This document shows positions 34,801-47,464 of a stretch of 64,000 nucleotides of DNA, one piece after another. A model generated the notes under the pieces. That model was not told the DNA's origin, did not search any database, and saw nothing but the letters and a program-made list of their open reading frames with translations. The stretch is taken from assembly GCA_009741485.1 (NCBI GenBank), contig CM019236.1:50913668-50977667 (forward strand), written 5' to 3'. Position 1 is the stretch's first letter, and the number at the start of each line of letters is the position of its first letter. Source of the stretch: Malurus cyaneus samueli. Its lineage: Eukaryota > Chordata > Aves > Passeriformes > Maluridae. The position numbers and the translations under genes were made by a program.

Positions 34801-37800
34801 TGAATGACAGAGCTGAAGGACCATGGTCTACTAAAGGTGAGTTTGTTCTGAAATCTTCTCCACAAGTGACAAAATCTTATGGCATCGAGCGGTGCCCCCA
34901 CAAGTAATGGACTGGCAGGTAAATCAAGGACAAATTAACCAGCTGTGCTTTGCTTTGAAATGTTGTGTGTATTTAATTACAGATATTCCAGGAATGCAGA
35001 TATGATGCTTCACAGATTTTGCTTTTAAGACCTTTCCTTACATAAAGAGAAGGTGTGGGGTGTGAGGGAGAAGTTGCCTACTTGATCTTCCTCATTAAGG
35101 ACCTGATCTTCCTCATTCTTAAACAAATAGATCATGTTCTGATACTGCTTTGCCATGCCTTAGTAAATGCATTTGCTTTTCAAACAGTTCCAGTGTTTTC
35201 TATAGGAAACCTAAAAAAACCCAGTAGACAAGCAACTTACTCACTTCCATATTTATCTGCAATTTTCCAAGGAAATTCCCAAAACCAGCATACCAGAAAA
35301 CTGGGGTTCACAGTTAATGGCTTTTATTTTAACCCTGCACCCCACTTCACCTCTGCTACACTGCTACTGAAAACACAGGGATACAAAGCCCTCTGCATGG
35401 TCATGAGAGGCCTCTGCCTCCTTATTTACTTATCACCAGCATCCCTGGAGTGTGTTGCAATACCCCAGCTCCACTTGTCACACTGGTTCTCTGCAGATCA
35501 GACCATTTGTCTTCCTGCAGGTACGGAAGCCTCCACCCACCTTGGCTTTCAGTTCTCAAACCTGGGTGTTTGTAAGCTGTGCCTGCCCCACACCTGTTGC
35601 TCTGCCCTTCCAGAGCACTGTTGTCTAACAAGGGAACCAGCCCTCAATACTGATTTGCAGACACCCATTTCTCACCAAGCCCTTGCACCCAGAGAAGTGT
35701 GTGAGCAAAGTGGGTCTAGCTAATGTTTAATACTCTGAGAGGGGACTGCAGGAGTGTTCCAGATTGACACACAGGCTTTTGGGGTGAGAAGCTGGCTCCC
35801 CAGGTTTTTTGTGCTCATTCCTTTGCAATAGGTGTTGAGGTGGAGGAAGCCTCAGCGAAGAACCAGCTGTCTGCCTGCATGCTGGAAGGCTGCCTGAAAC
35901 AGGCTTCCCTCAATGTTAGAGAGGAGGAAGAGGCAGTGTGGGACACCACAAGGTTTAACAGGCACTGAGCTCTTCTAGGACTTTTTGGGATGTTCCAGAT
36001 ACTACTCTCTCCGTGCTCCAGCTGACTAATGGAGTAATGTCTTGCTTGGATCACAACAAATGAAGTCTAAAATGGAAGATAAATCTTTTAACTCACACTG
36101 CTTTTTCAAGGGGTTGCCTTTTTCAGGAAGATATTGGTTATGCTGGGAATTTTTCTTGACTCAAAAGGGGTTCCAGGCTAACTTCTTGCACTGCAGGAGC
36201 TGGTTTGATTAGGCACCCTTTCCTCGGAGGAACATACCTCTGAAAAACACAGCAAATTATTCACACTGTGATGAGACACTAGTTGTCATCTGCATTTGGA
36301 TGGTGCCAGCCATGATCAGCAGCCCTTGGAGCAGACATGCCAATGGCAGTTGGTGGGGAACTGCAAAAAAAAAAAAAAAAAGCCAGTTGTGGGCATGGTC
36401 TGATTATGCCCCTCTTCCTGAGACACGATCAGTTCTGATTTCAAATCTACACCTGGTCAAACAGACATTCTTGATCTTTCTCATTCTTCATTCTCATCTC
36501 AGCTGCTCTTGTGGTAGGTCCTTTGTGTATGGCCTGCTTTCTGCTAAAAAAAAAAAAAAGTATTTTTGATTTTGTCTGCCTTCCTCTCAGCCTGTTCATC
36601 ACCTCCCAGGGCAGCTTCCCTCCTGCTTCTGGCACCAGGTCAGGCTCATGATCAGTGGAGAGTCTGTGTGGGTGCTGGCACACCCTGCTCAGCTGGGCAG
36701 GAGAGAGCAAGCATGGCTGAGGCACCAACTGTGGGATGTAACCCACTCATGGCTTCCTTGCTGAGTCAAGCGCAGGGCACAGCCTGGTAGCAGAAACTCA
36801 GCAATCCCAGCTAACCTGTCAGACCTGCACAAATGGGGCACTGGGCCAGCTGGTGCATATCATATCTCACAGAGGACTTCCCTGGGAAAAGCCAGGCTTT
36901 GCTGTGTTCATGCTTGACCAGTGTGGTGCTGGATGGGTGCTGGGGAAGCTGAACAGTTCTTAACAAAACCATGTGGTCACTTGGTGTCTGCATGTTTTCT
37001 GTGAGGTAGTATCATCTGTGCTCTGATGTCTCTGTCACTTGCCATGATCTTTGGGCCTCTTTGCAAGCAGGCAGTCAGGTGTTCCCAAACAGGAAAGCAG
37101 CAATTCCTGTCCCTCCTGTTTGGCAGCTTGTACACCCCTATTTCACAGCCAGTGTATCTCTGCAGAAGGTTCAGTTCTTGTGGCATCTGCAATGCTTTTA
37201 CCCATTGTTTTTGGCCTACTCTGGCATGGGTGTTAATGGATTGGCAGGCTGTCCAGGCGTATTGGCAAGGAGAGCATGAGCTGCCACTGAGCACTGTGAG
37301 CCCCAGCTTTCCTAGCACTGCCATCTGGAGTGAGACAATTCACCCTTGCCACACAGCCTGATATGGTTGATAAAGGGTCCTAGCACACAGTTTAGTGAAT
37401 TGCCAGAGGTCACAGAATAAAATCCACACTAGCTCTGGGATGAGGATGTGATCCACTTTCCTTAGCCCTCTGCATTAGTGACAGGACCCTGCTGCTCACC
37501 TGAGCATGTGGACATGTGGACCTTCTATGGAGGGATGCTCAGCACCTCCAGCAGGTGTCGATGCCAACCAAGACATGTGTCTGGATGTGTTTTATTCCAA
37601 GTGAGGAATAGGAGGAGAAATGACCAGCAGTAACACCTCCTCACCACAGGAGTCATTTGGCTTTGCAGAGGCAGGACAGTCTTTCTGTCCATCTGTCTCT
37701 CCACCCTGCAGCAGCCAGCACAGTCCTGTCAGGTCAATACCAGCAGCTTTTCTTCCTGGAGAAAACCTTGCTTTCCTGCTTGGGGACACTGGCACAGATG

Positions 37801-39820
37801 ATCACTGCCCTCCCAGGGCAGTTACTAATACAGGCAGTAAGCTAAAATGAGCTCATCCAGAATTGCAGTTCTGTGCTGAAGTGCTGGGGACCTTACGCTA
37901 GGCTTAGCTGAGCTCTTCAACAGAGCATATGGTATGAAACAGGAACCTCTGTGATGCAATTACTGCCCTGTGTAGAACCTGTGATGATAATAGAGCACAA
38001 TAATCAAGAAGTCGTGCCAGAGGTTTGCGAAGTATTTTCAAATTCTCTTTTTAATTAATGAGTGTAAGTACTGCATTGACCCATGTCTGCTCCTAATAAT
38101 GAATAAGTGAAGAAGGAGTAGAAAGAGGTGGGAGAGAAAGTGGGAGGAGGGTACACTTGGAGGCTACTTTGTCCTGTGACTACTGAAGTGCATGAGAAAA
38201 GTAGAGAAGAGCAAAGAAAGAATGCAAAGGAGTGAACAAGACTGAAGACCACCGTGAAGAGCAGAGTCCTTGTGTTGCCTGACTGCAGATGATGTGCTTG
38301 ATTGTAGGGCTGCCAGAGATGAGGGGTGTTTGGAAAGCAATCCTCTTCAGGAATTCCTTATTGTCATTTGTCAAAGTCTAACTATTTGGTCTTGAAAAAA
38401 CAGTTCAGCAGCCCCAGCACAGGGGCAAACAGAACACTGGCTTCAACCAGTACAACCCATACAGCTTCTGACCATGGAGGTGTGTGTGATGGCCTGTGGG
38501 GTACTGTGGGAGCATATTCCTGAAAAGCAGCCCATTCCTGTCCCTGGGAGGACTTTGTGAGCACAGAAAAGTCCAAGAAGATTGAGGTATTTTTCTTAAT
38601 TTTCCCAGTGCTTTGACCACAGGTCCCCACAATAAAAGCAAAATGTGAAAGTAGAGTGTCGTACATTTGGAATAATTACTCCTTCTGTTTAAGGTTCTTC
38701 ATCTTTAGGAACCTAACACTCAAACTTTGATTTTAAAGTATTGAAGACCTCTGCTGAGTTGCAGCACACAACCGTGACACCTTACCTAAAATATCAATAG
38801 CAGAAGGGATGGAAATCTTCCCTAGGCGAGGCTAATGCTGCCACCAAATCCCCTTGCTGCATCACAGGCAAACCCAAAAAGAGCATTACTTTTGGCATGA
38901 ATACACTTCCAGATTGCCTCCATTATACTCTTGTGTAAGCATTGTTGCCATCGTAGCTAGTAACATGTGTTAGCCCATTCAAGTTTTGCAAATGTTGGCA
39001 TAAGGAAGATGAGGAAAGGAAACCTCTGGGGCATGAAGCAGCCGGCTTAGAAGGCTGATAGCCAGGCCTGTCTCCTTCTGGAGTGATGCAGGGTAAAAAA
39101 AGCCCAACTGAGGAGATGAGCACAGTTTGCTTTGGCATGTGCCATGCTTACTATGGGAGAACCAACACCCAGAGAAAATGATGCAAGCACACAGTGAGCC
39201 CTTTTGCAACTGATTAATTGCAAAAAATTTCCCATTATGAGTAGTGTTGCTGATAGGGTCTCTAGTTACAAGCAAATCAAGAAAATTGTTTTTTTCATAA
39301 CAGATAAATTACAGTTTTCATTGTCTTATTTACAGGCGCAGTGTGTGTGCGTGCATGTGTATATAGTCCACATAAAATTGGACCCCAGATAAAATTGGTG
39401 CTAGATACCTGTTTGAAAAAAAGTAACAGTAAATCGTGTTTCTGTATCTGTACAAAACAACCGAGTAGCAGCTGTTTGGACACACCTACTTTGAATAACT
39501 CAGCTGCTCTAGGATATCAGACCTCCACCAGAATAATGAGAATGACATTTTTTTATGTTGGCTGAGAACATGTTCCTTAGCGCTACAGCCCCGTTTCCCA
39601 TGCGTGCGTTTCTCCCAGTTTTCACTCCTGCCCACGGCAGCGCAGGGAACGCAGCTCCCGCTGCCTGTTTCCCGCAGAGGAGCACGGCGACCCCCCTCCG
39701 CCGCCCCACGGAGCTGCTCCGCCTGTCCCTGCGAGACGGTCCTGGTGTCCAACCGCTGTCTCCAACGCCCGGGGCTGTCCCTCCGCGCGGTGCGGTCAGG
39801 TTCATGGACACTGCTGGCAG
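28851..39820. other. Intergenic stretch with no recognised gene
   Basis: About 11 kb with no exon, repeat family or RNA gene that I can support. It holds simple-sequence tracts: T/G-rich at about 34095-34145 and A runs near 36365 and 36546. A 222-codon open frame at 35055-35723 (plus) has no recognisable domain, biased composition or splice context, and is not called. Confidence 0.6.
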
Positions 39821-39829
39821 TGCTGTGCG

Positions 39830-41030
39830 GGTCGGGTGCAGGGTGCGATGGGACACTGCCTGCAGTGCGGTGCGGGGTGCGGGCGATGGGACACTGCCTG
39901 CAGTGCTGTGCGGGGTGCGGGGTGCCATGGGACACGGCCTGCAGTGCTGTGCGGTGCGGGTGCCATGGACACTGCCTGCAGTGCTGTGCGGGTGCGGGTG
40001 CCATGGGACACTGCCTGCAGTGCTGTGCGGGGTGCGGGGTGCAGGGTGCCATGGGACACTGCCTGCAGTGCTGTGCGGGCGGGTGCAGGGTGCCATGGAC
40101 ACCGTCGCATGCTCGTGCGGGTGCGGGGTGCCATGGGACACTGCCGGTGCGGTGCTGTGCGGGGTGCGGGTGCCATGGGACACTGCCTGCAGTGGTGCGG
40201 TGCGGGGTGCGGGTGCCATGGGACACTGCCTGCAGTGCTGTGCGGGGTGCGAGGGTGCCATGGGACACTGCCTGCAGGGCTGTGCGGGGTGCGGGTGCAG
40301 GTGCCATGGGACACTGCCGCAGTGCTGTGCGGGGTGCAGGTGTGCCATGGGACACTGCCTGCAGTGCTGTGCGGGGTGCGGGGCAGCGGGCCATGGGACA
40401 CGTGCCTGCAGTGCTGTGCGGGGTGCGGGTCCATGGGACACTGCCTGCGGTGCGGCGGTGCGGCGGGTGCCATGGGACACTGCCTGCGTGCTGTGCGGGC
40501 AGGGTGCCATGGGACACTGTCCAGCTGCGTGCGGGGTCGGGGGTGCCATGGACACTGCCTGCGTGCTGTGCGGGGTGCAGGGTGCCATGGGACACTGCCT
40601 GCATGTGCTGTGCGGGGTGCAGGGTGCCATGACACTCGCTGATCGTCGTGGTGCGGGTGGCTGGCAGGGGGCATGGGACACTGCCTGCGCTCGGGTGCGG
40701 GGTGCGGGGTGCCATGGGACACTGCCTGCAGTGCTGTGCCGGCGTCGCATGGACACTGGCCTGCGCGTGCGGTGGTGCGGTAGGACCGCTCAGCGGGGTG
40801 CGGGGTGCCATGGGACACTCCTGCAGTGCTGTGCGGGGTGCGGGGTGCCATGGGACACTGCCTGCGGTGCTGTGCGGGGTGCGGGGTGCCATGGGACACT
40901 GCCTGCGTGCTGTGCGGGGTGCGTCCATGACACGCCTCGTGCGTCGGCGGGTGCGTGCCATGGGACACTGCCTGCGGCTGTGCGGTGCAGGGTGCCATGC
41001 ACGCGCCGCGTGCGCGGCCAGCCGCCGTGT
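39830..41030. repeat. GC-rich 41/48-bp minisatellite, copy A (noisy)
   Basis: Tandem units begin TGGGACACTGCCTGC and contain GTGCTGTGC followed by two or three GGGGTGC-like heptads and CCA. Many units have lost or gained bases and the last third is disordered. The better ordered form is at 44101-45400. Very long open frames on both strands arise from the repeat and are not genes. Confidence 0.9.
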
Positions 41031-41900
41031 GGCGGTGTGCCATTCACACTTCCGCGGTGCGGGGGACCGGGCCGCGTTCCGGTGGCTGACAGAGCCGGGA
41101 GCCCGCCGCTGCCTCTCCGGCGCGGAGTACCACACACCCCCACACACCGCGGAGAGAGGAGAAGGAGAGAAAGGAGGAAGGGGGAGCGAGCGGCCCCCCC
41201 CCCCCGCCCATCCCCACGATGCCCGATCCCCTATCCATAGGCGGCGAATAGCACCGCTCCCCGCCCCGCGCTCCCACGGAGCACACCTGCAGGTACGTGA
41301 CCCGCCCGCCGCCCCGTTGTGTGGAGCGTTGCGGTGCGTGTGGGCATCCAGCGCTGCCCGCCGCGGGGGGGCGATACTCCCGTCTGGCTCTCTGTCTTTT
41401 GTCGCGCCCAAGGCTCTCCGGGAGGAAGCTACGCACTGCACGGCCCCCGGCCTGGTCGGAGCGCTGTGCAGTGGCGGGGCTCGTGTGCAATCCCCGGCTG
41501 CGCCGGGGGTGCGTGGAAGGACGGGGAGCAGCGGTGCCCGGTCAGTTTGGTTGTCACAACATACAGAGTAGAGTGAACCCTTGCCCGCGCTCAGCTCTTT
41601 GGCAAAGGAAAGACGACCCTGCACCCCCGCCCCCTCCCACCCCCAGCTCCGCTGAAATGAGTGACAGGCGCAGGGCTGTGGTTTGGGAAGCCGGGGCTCC
41701 GGCTGCACCGACAACGGGCCGGGCCAGTGCGTGCGGTGGTGGCCCCACGTAAGGTCGCCTGTTCTGCACTCTCCGCAGGAGGTCCCGAGGGGCCCTCTCG
41801 CCCCCAGCCAAAGCAGGCACTGAGTGAGCACGGGAAGCACCTCCTCATAACTGTGCTGCCAAACCGCTTGAACAGGTAGGAGCATTAAGGCAAGCCAGAA
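41031..41900 (+). promoter_or_regulatory. CpG island / candidate first exon, copy A (PTBP3 by synteny)
   Basis: CpG-dense sequence with a consensus splice donor on plus (acctgcag followed by gtacgtga, donor at 41293), as expected for a non-coding first exon. It has a C run and GGAGGA-type purine tracts upstream. It diverges from HSDL2 by about 17 kb. PTBP3 lies head-to-head with HSDL2 in human, so it is my candidate, but no PTBP3 coding exon was recognised in the window. The whole island is repeated at 45430-46350. Confidence 0.45.
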
Positions 41901-43022
41901 AACAGAAGCAAGCTTGGAAAGGATGGTTAAGTGAGAAGGAAGAGGGTGAAAACGACGGAGAGATACATTGAACCTTGTGCAATTCAATTCCAGCCGTCAG
42001 ACTGAGGGCCACGCTCCAGCCAGAGGAATAACTATGACAGTTAAAACTCAGCTTCCATCTACAGTGTTAATGGCTAAAAATACCTCGTGAACACAGCTGG
42101 CAGTTCAGTAGTACTAGATGTAGAGTACGGCTATTTCCATTCAAGTGAATGAAGATCTGTCATAGAAACAAAACAATACACTCAGTAAGAATGACATCCC
42201 TATATGTGACTGGCTTTCAACATTTGAATTGTTAATCCGTGAACTTTGCTTTTGACTGCCTTCTCCGCCATTCCCCCACTACCGTTCTCAAAAATACAAC
42301 CTTTGACAGTGGTGTTGCAAAGCTAAAACTGTCATAGATGCTGAAGCTTGACTGTGAACTGGCACAAACTAATGCTTTTAATTTTTCTGTTGATTTGAAG
42401 GGAAGTGGGACTAAGCACCTAGTGTGCTTGATAGCAGCAGTGAGAATTTGCATAAAACAAATTATGACATCCTTTTGCTGCATTCTGGATGACAGCTTTT
42501 CAGGTCAGGAGCTAGGCTTGTTTTTCGTAACTTTTTTCTTTTTTCTCTTTAAACAGAGTAATTCCAGAAGGTCTTTTCAGGTCAGGAGTGACCAGTTCCT
42601 CTTTCTCTCATGGCTTCTTCAGTTCTCTTCCATATAATTTAGAGCTCAGACCAGCAGGGCTGTACTCACGTGGTAGTGCAATTAACCTGATAAACTCAGC
42701 CAGCACCATGCTGGGGCTGCACACCTGCCCCACAGCACATGTGCATGGTTTCAGACTGCTCCTGACTGACTGGCCTTACCAGAAGCTGGGTAAAATCACC
42801 CTGGGGGTCAAATCTGCCAGTTGTCTCAGGCTGTTTATTCAAACATAATTTCAGGCTTGGTTAAACCTGTTTTTGCCTACTTGTAAAGGCACACAAAAGT
42901 TGGAAATCACACAGTTCATGCACTCACCTACAGTCCTGTGCTGAGCCTGGTGCTCAACGTGGCTAGGTCATACCCAGAGCCTCTCTTCCCTTTTTGCCTA
43001 TGGTTTTTAGCCAAAAGCTATT
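41031..43022. repeat. 2-kb direct duplication, copy A
   Basis: CpG island plus flank, repeated at 45421-47464 in the same order and orientation. Differences are mainly single-base indels. The copy ends at ccaaaagctatt, where the N gap begins; the second copy continues past the same point into unique sequence. Confidence 0.9.
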
Positions 43023-43961
43023 NNNNNNNNNNNNNNNNNNNNNNNNNNNNNNNNNNNNNNNNNNNNNNNNNNNNNNNNNNNNNNNNNNNNNNNNNNNNNN
43101 NNNNNNNNNNNNNNNNNNNNNNNNNNNNNNNNNNNNNNNNNNNNNNNNNNNNNNNNNNNNNNNNNNNNNNNNNNNNNNNNNNNNNNNNNNNNNNNNNNNN
43201 NNNNNNNNNNNNNNNNNNNNNNNNNNNNNNNNNNNNNNNNNNNNNNNNNNNNNNNNNNNNNNNNNNNNNNNNNNNNNNNNNNNNNNNNNNNNNNNNNNNN
43301 NNNNNNNNNNNNNNNNNNNNNNNNNNNNNNNNNNNNNNNNNNNNNNNNNNNNNNNNNNNNNNNNNNNNNNNNNNNNNNNNNNNNNNNNNNNNNNNNNNNN
43401 NNNNNNNNNNNNNNNNNNNNNNNNNNNNNNNNNNNNNNNNNNNNNNNNNNNNNNNNNNNNNNNNNNNNNNNNNNNNNNNNNNNNNNNNNNNNNNNNNNNN
43501 NNNNNNNNNNNNNNNNNNNNNNNNNNNNNNNNNNNNNNNNNNNNNNNNNNNNNNNNNNNNNNNNNNNNNNNNNNNNNNNNNNNNNNNNNNNNNNNNNNNN
43601 NNNNNNNNNNNNNNNNNNNNNNNNNNNNNNNNNNNNNNNNNNNNNNNNNNNNNNNNNNNNNNNNNNNNNNNNNNNNNNNNNNNNNNNNNNNNNNNNNNNN
43701 NNNNNNNNNNNNNNNNNNNNNNNNNNNNNNNNNNNNNNNNNNNNNNNNNNNNNNNNNNNNNNNNNNNNNNNNNNNNNNNNNNNNNNNNNNNNNNNNNNNN
43801 NNNNNNNNNNNNNNNNNNNNNNNNNNNNNNNNNNNNNNNNNNNNNNNNNNNNNNNNNNNNNNNNNNNNNNNNNNNNNNNNNNNNNNNNNNNNNNNNNNNN
43901 NNNNNNNNNNNNNNNNNNNNNNNNNNNNNNNNNNNNNNNNNNNNNNNNNNNNNNNNNNNNN
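43023..43961. other. Assembly gap, 939 N
   Basis: A run of 939 N between the two copies of the duplicated CpG-island block. Open frames spanning it are meaningless. Confidence 0.98.
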
Positions 43962-44100
43962 AAAAAAAAAAAAAAAAAAAAATAAAAGGGGGAAAAAAGG
44001 ATTTTGGGTTTTTGGGGCGCGGGGGGTGGGGGCGAGGGGGGTGGGCCCCGGAATTGGGAAAAACCACTGCCCCCCTGCAAAAGTGGGGGCTGTTGGGGGG
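43962..44100. other. Low-complexity contig end
   Basis: A run of A followed by strings with inflated homopolymers (ggggg, aaaaaa, ttttt, cccccc) just after the gap. It looks like poor-quality contig-end sequence and has no counterpart in copy A. Confidence 0.7.
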
Positions 44101-45400
44101 GCGGGGTGCAGGGGTGCGATGGGACACTGCCTGCAGTGCTGTGCGGGGTGCGGGGTGCCATGGGACACTGCCTGCGGTGCTGTGCGGGGTGCGGGGTGCC
44201 ATGGGACACTGCCTGCGTGTGCTGTGCGGGGTGCGGGGTGCCATGGGACACTGCCTGCGTGTGCTGTGCGGGGTGCGGGGTGCCATGGGACACTGCCTGC
44301 GGTGCTGTGCGGGGTGCGGGGTGCAGGGTGCCATGGGACACTGTCTGCAGTGCTGTGCGGGGTGCGGGGTGCCATGGGACACTGCCTGCGGTGCTGTGCG
44401 GGGTGCGGGGTGCCATGGGACACTGCCTGCAGTGCTGTGCGGGGTGCGGGGTGCGGGGTGCCATGGGACACTGCCTGCAGTGCTGTGCGGGGTGCAGGGT
44501 GCCATGGGACACTGCTGCAGTGCTGTGCGGGGTGCGGGGTGCGGGGTGCCATGGGACACTGCCTGCGGTGCTGTGCGGGGTGCAGGGTGCCATGGGACAC
44601 TGCCTGCAGTGCTGTGCGGGGTGCGGGGTGCGGGGTGCCAGTGGGACACTGCCTGCAGTGCTGTGCGGGGTGCAGGGTGCCATGGGACACTGCCTGCGGT
44701 GCTGTGCGGGGTGCGGGGTGCGGGGTGCCATGGGACACTGCCTGCAGTGCTGTGCGGGGTGCGGGGTGCAGGGTGCCATGGGACACTGTCTGCAGTGCTG
44801 TGCGGGGTGCGGGGTGCCATGGGACACTGCCTGCGGTGCTGTGCGGGGTGCAGGGTGCCATGGGACACTGCCTGCGGTGCTGTGCGGGGTGCAGGGTGCT
44901 CATGGGACACTGCCTGCAGTGCTGTGCGGGGTGCGGGGTGCGGGGTGCCATGGGACACTGCCTGCGGTGCTGTGCGGGGTGCAGGGTGCCATGGGACACT
45001 GCCTGCGAGTGCTGTGCGGGGTGCGGGTGCGATGGGACACTGCCTGCAGTGCTGTGCGGGGTGCGGGGTGCCATGGGACACTGCCTGCGGTGCTGTGCGG
45101 GGTGCGGGGTGCGGGGTGCCATGGGACACTGCCTGCAGTGCTGTGCGGGGTGCGGGGTGCAGGGTGCCATGGGACACTGTCTGCAGTGCTGTGCGGGGTG
45201 CGGGGTGCCATGGGACACTGCCTGCGGTGCTGTGCGGGGTGCAGGGTGCCATGGGACACTGCCTGCAGTGCTGTGCGGGGTGCGGGGTGCAGGGTGCCAT
45301 GGGACACTGCCTGCGGTGCTGTGCGGGGTGCGGGGTGCGGGTGCCATGGGACACTGCCTGCGTGCTGTGCCGTGTGCGGGGTGCCATGGCACGTGCCTGC
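44101..45400. repeat. GC-rich 41/48-bp minisatellite, copy B (about 29 units)
   Basis: Units start at 44120, 44161, 44202 and so on. The base period is 41 bp; a common variant is 48 bp, with one additional GGGGTGC or GCAGGGT heptad. Substitutions are few (G/A in CTGC(A/G)GTG and in GC(A/G)GGGTG). The 48-bp type has four close G runs (GGGGTGCGGGGTGCGGGG then TGCCATGGG), fitting the G-quadruplex pattern. It runs straight into the CpG island. Confidence 0.93.
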
Positions 45401-45420
45401 GGTGCGCTGCCAGCCCGGGC

Positions 45421-47464
45421 CGGTGTGCGGGTGTGCCATTGCACACTTCCTGCGGTGCGGGGGACCGGGCGCCGGTTTCCGGTGGCTGACAGGAGCCGGA
45501 GCCCGCCGCTGCCTCCTCCGGCGCGGAGTACCACACACCCCCGCACACACCGCGGGGAGGAGGAGGAGAAGGAGGAGAAGGAGGAAGAGGGCGGAGGGAG
45601 CAGAGCGGCCCCCCCCCCCCCCCCCCCATCCCCGAGCGATATCGCCCCGATCCCCCTATGCCATACGGGCGATATAGCACCGCTCCCCGCCCCGCGCTCC
45701 CACGGAGCGGCACCTGCAGGTACGTGACCCGCCCGGCCGCCCCGTGTGTGTGGATGCGTGTGCGGGGGGTTGCGTGTCGTGTGTGATCCAGGCGCTGCCC
45801 GCCGCGGGGCGGGCGATACTCCCGTGTCTGGCTCGCTGTCTTTTGTGCGCGGCCAAGGCTCTCCGGGAAGCTTACGGGCAGGCCGCGGCCCCCGGCCTTG
45901 TGGTGCGGAGCGCTGTGCAGTGGCGGGGCTCGGTGTGCATCCCCGGCTGGCGGGGGTAGGCCGTGAAGGACGGGGGAGCAGCGGTGCCGACGGTCAGGTT
46001 GTGGTTTGTCACAACATACAGAGTAGAGTGGAACCCTTGCCCGCGCGCTCCTCTTGCAAAGAGAAAGCGACCCTTGCAGCCCCCGCCCTCTCCCACCCCA
46101 GCTCCCGGCTGAAAGGAGTGAGCAGCGCAGGGGGCTGTGTTTGGAAGCCGGGGTCTCCGGCTGCACCGACAACGGGGCGGGCCAGTGCGTGCGGTGTGGT
46201 TGGGCCCCACGTAAGGTTCGCGCTGTCTGCACTCCCGCAGGGGAGCTCCGAGGGGTCCCTCTCGCCCCCGCCAAGCAGGCACTGAGTGAGCACGGGGAAG
46301 GCAGCTCCTCCAGTAACTTGGCTTGCCACCGAGACGAGGCAGGAGCATTAAGGCAAGCCAGAAAACAGAAGCAAGCTTGGAAGGATGGTTAAGTGTAGAA
46401 GGAAGAGGGTGAAAACGACGGAGAGATACATTGAACCTTGTGCAATTATCTTCCAGCCGTCAGACTGAGGGCCACGCTCCAGCCAGAGGAATAACTATGA
46501 CAGTTAAAACTCAGCTTCCATCTACAGTGTTAATGGCTAAAAATACCTCGTGAACACAGCTGGCAGTTCAGTAGTACTAGATTAGAGTACGGCTATTTCC
46601 ATTCAAGTGAATGAAGATCTGTCATAGAAACAAACAATACACTCAGTAAGAATGACATCCCTATATGTGACTGCTTCAACATTTGAATTGTTAATCCGTG
46701 AACTTTGCTTTTGACTGCCTTCTCCGCCATTCCCCCACTACCGTTCTCAAAAATACAACTTTGACAGTGGTGTTGCAAAGCTAAAACTGCTATAGATGCT
46801 GAAGCTTGACTGTGAACTGCACAAACTAATGCTTTTAATTCTGTTGATTGAAGGAAGTGGACTAAGCACTTGATTGTGCTTTGATAGCAGCAGTGAGAAT
46901 TGCATAAAACAAATTGACATCCTTTGCTGCATTTCTGATGACAGCTTTTCAGGTCAGGAGCTAGGCTTGTTTTCGTAACTTTTTTCTTTTTCTCTTTAAA
47001 CAGAGTAATTCCAGAAGTCTTTTCAGGTCAGGAGTGACCAGTTCCTCTTTCTCTCATGGTTCTTCAGTTCTCTTCCATATAATTTAGAGCTCAGACCAGC
47101 AGGGCTGTACTCACGTGGTAGTGCAATTAACCTGATAAACTCAGCCAGCACCATGCTGGGGCTGCACACCTGCCCCACAGCACATGTTGCATGGTTTCAG
47201 ACTGCTCCTGACTGACTGGCCTTACCAGAAGCTGGGTAAAATCACCCTGGGGGTCAAATCTGCCATTGTCTCAGGCTGTTTATTCAAACATAATTTCAGG
47301 CTTGGTTAAACCTGTTTTTGCCTACTTGTAAAGGCACACAAAAGTTGGAAATCACACAGTTCATGCACTCACCTACAGTCCTGTGCTGAGCCGGTGCTCA
47401 ACGTGGCTAGGTCATACCCAGAGCCCTCTCTCCCTTTTTGCCTAGGTTTTTAGCCAAAAGCTAT
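45421..47464. repeat. 2-kb direct duplication, copy B
   Basis: Second copy of 41031-43022. It includes the CpG island and the flank gaagcaagcttggaaggatgg to agccaaaagctatt. It reads on into unique sequence at 47465, so this copy is the one anchored to the right-hand flank. Confidence 0.9.
45430..46350 (+). promoter_or_regulatory. CpG island / candidate first exon, copy B
   Basis: Same content as 41031-41900. The splice donor is at 45720 (cacctgcag, then gtacgtgac). Fewer bases appear lost than in copy A. The direction of transcription is inferred from the donor only. Confidence 0.45.

Noticed and set aside
35055..35723. A 222-codon open frame on plus
   Set aside because: No recognisable domain, no supporting splice or promoter context, ordinary AT-rich intergenic composition. 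A chance frame of this length is possible in 64 kb, so it is left uncalled.
39486..41987. Open frames of 300-830 codons on both strands
   Set aside because: They come from the 41/48-bp GC-rich tandem array and adjoining CpG island. All frames repeat the same short peptides (CRQCPMAP, AVLCGVRGA) and there is no domain.
42530..42640. Possible exon after tttaaacag at about 42556 (also at 47003)
   Set aside because: The acceptor-like tract is good, but the following frame is short and not recognisable, and it is duplicated with the flank. Not enough to call.
44101..45400. CRISPR-like repeat array
   Set aside because: Units are head-to-tail without unique spacers, in a vertebrate genome. It is a minisatellite.
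42963..46274. A 1103-codon open frame on minus and similar long frames on both strands
   Set aside because: They span 939 N, which the translation treats as open, plus the minisatellite. They are not genes.
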